Positions 5,982-8,107 of a stretch of DNA of 8,107 nt are shown here, piece after piece. Origin of the DNA: Clostridiales bacterium UBA3705 (GTDB lineage Bacteria > Bacillota_A > Clostridia > Oscillospirales > Oscillospiraceae); contig DFIE01000054.1 of assembly GCA_002372735.1 (NCBI GenBank), positions 1 to 8,107 of the forward strand, in the 5' to 3' direction. Position 1 is the first letter of the stretch; every line of letters begins with the position of its first letter. The notes beneath the pieces were generated by a model. The model saw only the letters and a program-made list of their open reading frames with translations, searched no databases and had not been told where the DNA came from. The translations under genes and the position numbers were made by a program.

Positions 5982-6632
5982 TCAGGTCTCCGGGCCGGAG
6001 AGCTCGGCCAGGACCTGTTCCAGATTCCGGTAAAAGTCGGCCAGCTGCAGCCCGTCCACCAGGCTGTGGTGAACCAGCAGCGAGACCGGCATCATCAGCC
6101 TGCCCCGGTAATCCGGCTCATACTTCCCCCAGGTGATGGCGGGATTGCTGGCGTCCGGGCCGTAATTCGGCTGGGAAAAATCCCGGTAATGCAGCCAGGG
6201 AATGGTGGAGATGAAATACAGGCTCTCCACGTCCTCCTCCTCTTCGATGGAAGCGTCGGCCTTGGCCAGTGCTCTCTGGGCCACGGCATAATGCATATAG
6301 TCCTCCCAGCTTTGGGCGGGGTCATGCCGCAGGGTGCAATAGCAATAGGCGCCGTTTTCCAGCAGCTCAACGTGGGAGGTGTCGCAGCGCAGGTATTCCA
6401 GCACCCGATCCCCACGGATTCTGCGGCGCAGCTCCGGCACAGCGTTGGCAGCCATAGCCGCAGCACGGATGAAGGCCAGGTAGAAAGACCAGCCCTTTTC
6501 CTTGCAAAGCCGCAGGAATTCCGTCACGTCCACATCAACAGTAACGCCCACATGAGGGTTCGGCGCGTTCCGGAAGTGGTCAAAATGCGCCTTGCGGGGG
6601 GATTTGGAGATGTCGATTTCATTGTATGTCAT
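5982..6632 (-). CDS. CatA-like (chloramphenicol acetyltransferase family) O-acyltransferase
   Basis: This is a predicted cytoplasmic acetyl-CoA-dependent acyltransferase of the trimeric CAT fold. The 216-residue length is normal for the family. The active-site block VHHSLVDGLQLADFY (187-201) matches the CAT signature HHxxxDG, with H189 as catalytic base and D193 as its structural partner. The N-terminal FDHFRNAPNPHVGVTVDVDV and the middle ISTIPWLHYRDF (141-152) also align with CAT. In classical CAT the region after PW is an SF-type stretch carrying a serine that stabilises the intermediate. Here the aligned residue seems to be D151 (alignment from memory). This hints at another acceptor, so resistance should not be assumed. 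The ATG has AAAGG 8 nt upstream. The gene lies 23 bp after the small membrane protein and 12 bp before pgeF, so they are probably co-transcribed. Confidence 0.85.
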   Translation of the reverse strand: MTYNEIDISKSPRKAHFDHFRNAPNPHVGVTVDVDVTEFLRLCKEKGWSFYLAFIRAAAMAANAVPELRRRIRGDRVLEYLRCDTSHVELLENGAYCYCTLRHDPAQSWEDYMHYAVAQRALAKADASIEEEEDVESLYFISTIPWLHYRDFSQPNYGPDASNPAITWGKYEPDYRGRLMMPVSLLVHHSLVDGLQLADFYRNLEQVLAELSGPET

Positions 6633-6655
6633 AGGGCAAACCTTTCAGCAGAACA

Positions 6656-6916
6656 CTACGTCGTTTTGGGCAGCGGCACAGCCGGATTATCGGATAAGGC
6701 AAAGAAGAGGTATATAACGCAGAGCGTAAACAGGATCGCAAGGATCAAACTGACCTTCCGCAAAGCTCGGCGGTGTTTCCGCTGCGGCTCCGTTACAGTC
6801 TTCTTCAGGCGGTGCTGGGTAACCGCGAAAACGATCCATGCAATCGGCGCGATGAAGGTCCCGGCAAAGCCAAGCCTACAGAGCGTCAATTCCATTACAG
6901 AAATGACAGTATCCAT
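6656..6916 (-). CDS. Small two-helix membrane protein, unrecognised
   Basis: This 86-residue protein is not recognised as any named family. It has two hydrophobic segments, about residues 12-34 (GFAGTFIAPIAWIVFAV in the core) and 55-74 (SLILAILFTLCVIYLFFAL). The loop between them is strongly basic (KKTVTEPQRKHRRALRK). By the positive-inside rule the loop should be cytoplasmic with both ends outside. The ATG at 6914-6916 has AAGGAG 8 nt upstream, an excellent translation signal, which with the helices argues the gene is real. It is the first gene of the cluster ending in the lipoprotein, 23 bp before the acetyltransferase. No clear promoter was found in front of it. It might accompany the acetyltransferase, but only proximity suggests so. 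Confidence 0.8.
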   Translation of the reverse strand: MDTVISVMELTLCRLGFAGTFIAPIAWIVFAVTQHRLKKTVTEPQRKHRRALRKVSLILAILFTLCVIYLFFALSDNPAVPLPKTT

Positions 6917-6963
6917 GACTTTCTCTCCTTTTTGTCATGCTCCGGGGGCATTACGAATGGGGA

Positions 6964-6992
6964 TACGCGGACGGCCAATGGCCGCCCCTACA
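6964..6992. repeat. REP-like palindrome, copy 1
   Basis: This 29-bp unit begins TACGCGGAC and ends CCCTACA. Its stem (6969-6976 with 6980-6987) has an AAT loop, a GGCC/GGCC core and one A-C mismatch. It shares its outer frame and loop with the copy at 7110-7138. It looks like a dispersed extragenic palindrome, not a terminator, since no U-run follows on either strand. Confidence 0.8.
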
Positions 6993-7018
6993 AGCAGGTT
7001 CCCGCGTTGGACAGGCTC

Positions 7019-7069
7019 AAAATTGTTTTTTCATTTTGCAGATGGCAATCTGCAAAACACCACAATTTT
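7019..7069. repeat. AT-rich compound inverted repeat between the REP copies
   Basis: A perfect 10-bp inner stem, TTTTGCAGAT (7034-7043) with ATCTGCAAAA (7048-7057), has a GGCA loop. It is enclosed by a perfect 8-bp outer stem, AAAATTGT (7019-7026) with ACAATTTT (7062-7069). On the minus strand the outer arm ends in TTTT, so weak termination of secA transcripts is possible. The shape also fits a small non-autonomous mobile repeat. Neither role is established. Confidence 0.6.
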
Positions 7070-7096
7070 CAATTTTCCATTTTCAATTCTCAATTG
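7063..7096. repeat. Degenerate CAATTTT tandem repeat
   Basis: About five imperfect units of CAATTTT-like sequence with a period near 7 bp lie in a GC-rich surrounding and adjoin the compound hairpin. The composition contrasts sharply with the flanking genes, suggesting the AT-rich block (about 7018-7100) arrived as a unit. Confidence 0.55.
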
Positions 7097-7109
7097 CTTC
7101 CGTGCGGTG

Positions 7110-7138
7110 TACGCGGACAAGCAATGCTTGTCCCTACA
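7110..7138. repeat. REP-like palindrome, copy 2
   Basis: This 29-bp unit has the same ends as copy 1 (TACGCGGAC and CCCTACA) and the same AAT loop. Its core stem is AAGC/GCTT. The 8-bp stem (7115-7122 with 7126-7133) is perfect. Seven bases differ from copy 1: six form three compensated pairs, and the seventh repairs copy 1's mismatch. It ends 9 bp from the secA stop codon. Confidence 0.85.
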
Positions 7139-7147
7139 GACGCGGAC

Positions 7148-8107
7148 TTAGCCCTCGGACACCCGGCCCAGGTCCTTGTCGCGGCAGCACTTTTTGTACT
7201 TCTTGCCGGAGCCGCAGGGGCAGGGGTCGTTGGGCCCCACTTTGACTTTCTTGACCACAGGCTGACGCTTGACGGTCTTGTCCCCGCCGCCGGTGCCGGT
7301 GACCGTGGCCACCTTTTTGCGCTGCATATCGGCTTCGCTGCGCAGGCGGAAGGCGAAGAGCCGGCGGACGGTCTCCTCCTTGATGGCGTTGATCATACCC
7401 TCAAACATGGCGAAGCCCTCGCGCTTGTACTCCACCACCGGGTCCACCTGGCCGTAGGAGCGCAGCACGATGCCCTGGCGCAGGTCGGTCATGGCGTCGA
7501 TGTTGTCCATCCAGTATTCGTCCACCACCCGCAGGGTGATGACCCGCTCCATCTCGCGCATGACGGGGCTGGTATAGAGCTCTTCCTTTTGGGCGTAGGT
7601 GGCCTGGAGCAGGGCGAGGATCTTGTCCTTGACGTCCTGCTTTTCCATGCGGTTGATCTCGTCCAGGGTGGGACGCCAGGCGTCCTTGGGGAAGTACTTG
7701 CCCTCAAACCGGGCCAGCAGCTCATCCATCTGGGCCATGTCGGCAATGTAGTTGTCCTGGCCGAAGCTGTCCTCCACCTCGGTGTCCACCACAAAGCGCA
7801 TCATGCTCTCGATGTTGGCGCGCAGATCCTCCCCGTTGAGCACCTGCAGGCGCTGCTCGTAGATGACCTTGCGCTGGGTGTTCATCACGTCGTCGTACTG
7901 CAGCACGTTTTTCCGGATGGCGAAGTTGTTGGATTCCACGCGCTTCTGCGCGCTCTCCACGGCGCTGGAGAAGAGCTTCGCCTCGATCGCCATATCCTCG
8001 TCCATTTTGAACATATCCAGCGTCCTGTAGAAGCGGTCGCCCGCGAACAGACGCATCAGATCGTCCTCGGCGGAAAGGTAGAAGCGGCTCTCGCCCGGGT
8101 CGCCCTG
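7148..8107 (-). CDS. secA: Preprotein translocase subunit SecA, C-terminal part (partial)
   Basis: SecA is the ATPase that drives unfolded proteins through the SecYEG channel. The window holds its last 319 codons; the frame is open to the edge, starting QGDPGESRFYLSAEDDLMRL, so the N-terminal ATPase part lies outside. Visible family regions are KVESNNFAIRKNVLQYDDVMN, shared by SecA scaffold sequences, the wing domain, and WMDNIDAMTDLRQGIVLRSY followed by GQVDPVVEYKREGF. The C-terminus carries the SEC-C zinc motif CPCGSGKKYKKCC (CxCx8CC), which binds SecB or ribosomes in relatives. The ATG at 8056 is internal, not a start. The stop is TAA at 7148-7150, directly beside a REP-like palindrome. 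prfB, a common downstream neighbour of secA, is not here. No clean U-tract terminator follows. Confidence 0.98.
   Translation of the reverse strand, partial: QGDPGESRFYLSAEDDLMRLFAGDRFYRTLDMFKMDEDMAIEAKLFSSAVESAQKRVESNNFAIRKNVLQYDDVMNTQRKVIYEQRLQVLNGEDLRANIESMMRFVVDTEVEDSFGQDNYIADMAQMDELLARFEGKYFPKDAWRPTLDEINRMEKQDVKDKILALLQATYAQKEELYTSPVMREMERVITLRVVDEYWMDNIDAMTDLRQGIVLRSYGQVDPVVEYKREGFAMFEGMINAIKEETVRRLFAFRLRSEADMQRKKVATVTGTGGGDKTVKRQPVVKKVKVGPNDPCPCGSGKKYKKCCRDKDLGRVSEG

Noticed and set aside
5982..6632. Chloramphenicol resistance gene
   Set aside because: The family match is real, but the acceptor-side residues look altered and there is no mobile or resistance context, so only CatA-like is claimed.
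6917..7060. Promoter for the small membrane protein cluster
   Set aside because: Candidate boxes such as TTGCCA with CAATTT match consensus poorly, and no pair stood out. Read-through from secA cannot be excluded.
5229..7151. A 640-codon open frame on the plus strand
   Set aside because: It runs antisense across pgeF, the CatA-like gene, the small membrane protein and the repeats, all of which have family motifs or translation signals. It is a product of high GC content.
7148..8056. A complete 302-residue protein starting at the ATG at 8056
   Set aside because: The frame continues to the window edge with SecA sequence (QGDPGESRFYLS), so this ATG is internal to secA.

Overview
The window looks like chromosomal DNA from a GC-rich anaerobic Firmicute, most likely an Oscillospiraceae or other Clostridia-type gut bacterium. 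This is inferred from several things: high-GC genes with strong AGGAGG-type ribosome binding sites, a SecA ending in a SEC-C zinc motif, a YtrA-type GntR/ABC operon, and GC-rich palindromic repeats between genes. No taxonomic marker settles the genus. Every credible protein gene lies on the minus strand, so the window reads right to left.

Right edge (7148-8107): the C-terminal 319 codons of secA, the motor ATPase of protein export. It runs off the window. Next is a 231-bp intergenic patch (6917-7147) made of repeats: two 29-bp palindromes with the same outer frame but different, mutually compensated stems, and between them an AT-rich compound hairpin and a CAATTTT-like tandem repeat.

Middle (3474-6916): a compact cluster, probably one operon. 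It encodes a small two-helix membrane protein, a CatA-like acetyltransferase, a PgeF/YfiH (YlmD) multicopper-oxidase-fold enzyme, and an oligopeptide-type solute-binding lipoprotein with no transporter genes beside it. The last two overlap by GTGA. The cluster ends in a terminator whose stem contains the lipoprotein stop codon.

Left-middle (454-3462): an operon of a YtrA-like GntR repressor, an ABC ATPase and an ABC-2-type permease with a large C-terminal domain. It has a near-consensus sigma-A promoter (TTGACA, 17 bp, TATAAC with an extended -10). A perfect 11-bp inverted repeat overlaps the -10, so repression of the operon by its own first gene is very likely. All three genes overlap, which suggests translational coupling. 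A strong bidirectional hairpin terminator follows the permease.

Left edge (1-310): AT-rich non-coding DNA with a second, plus-strand-oriented terminator. It might hold a short plus-strand RNA. At the very edge are two copies of a 28-bp repeat 96 bp apart, open in one minus-strand frame, so that a short peptide motif repeats every 32 codons.

Two starts were reassigned from ribosome-binding-site spacing to non-ATG codons (TTG for the regulator, GTG for the lipoprotein), and the permease start was moved to an internal ATG.
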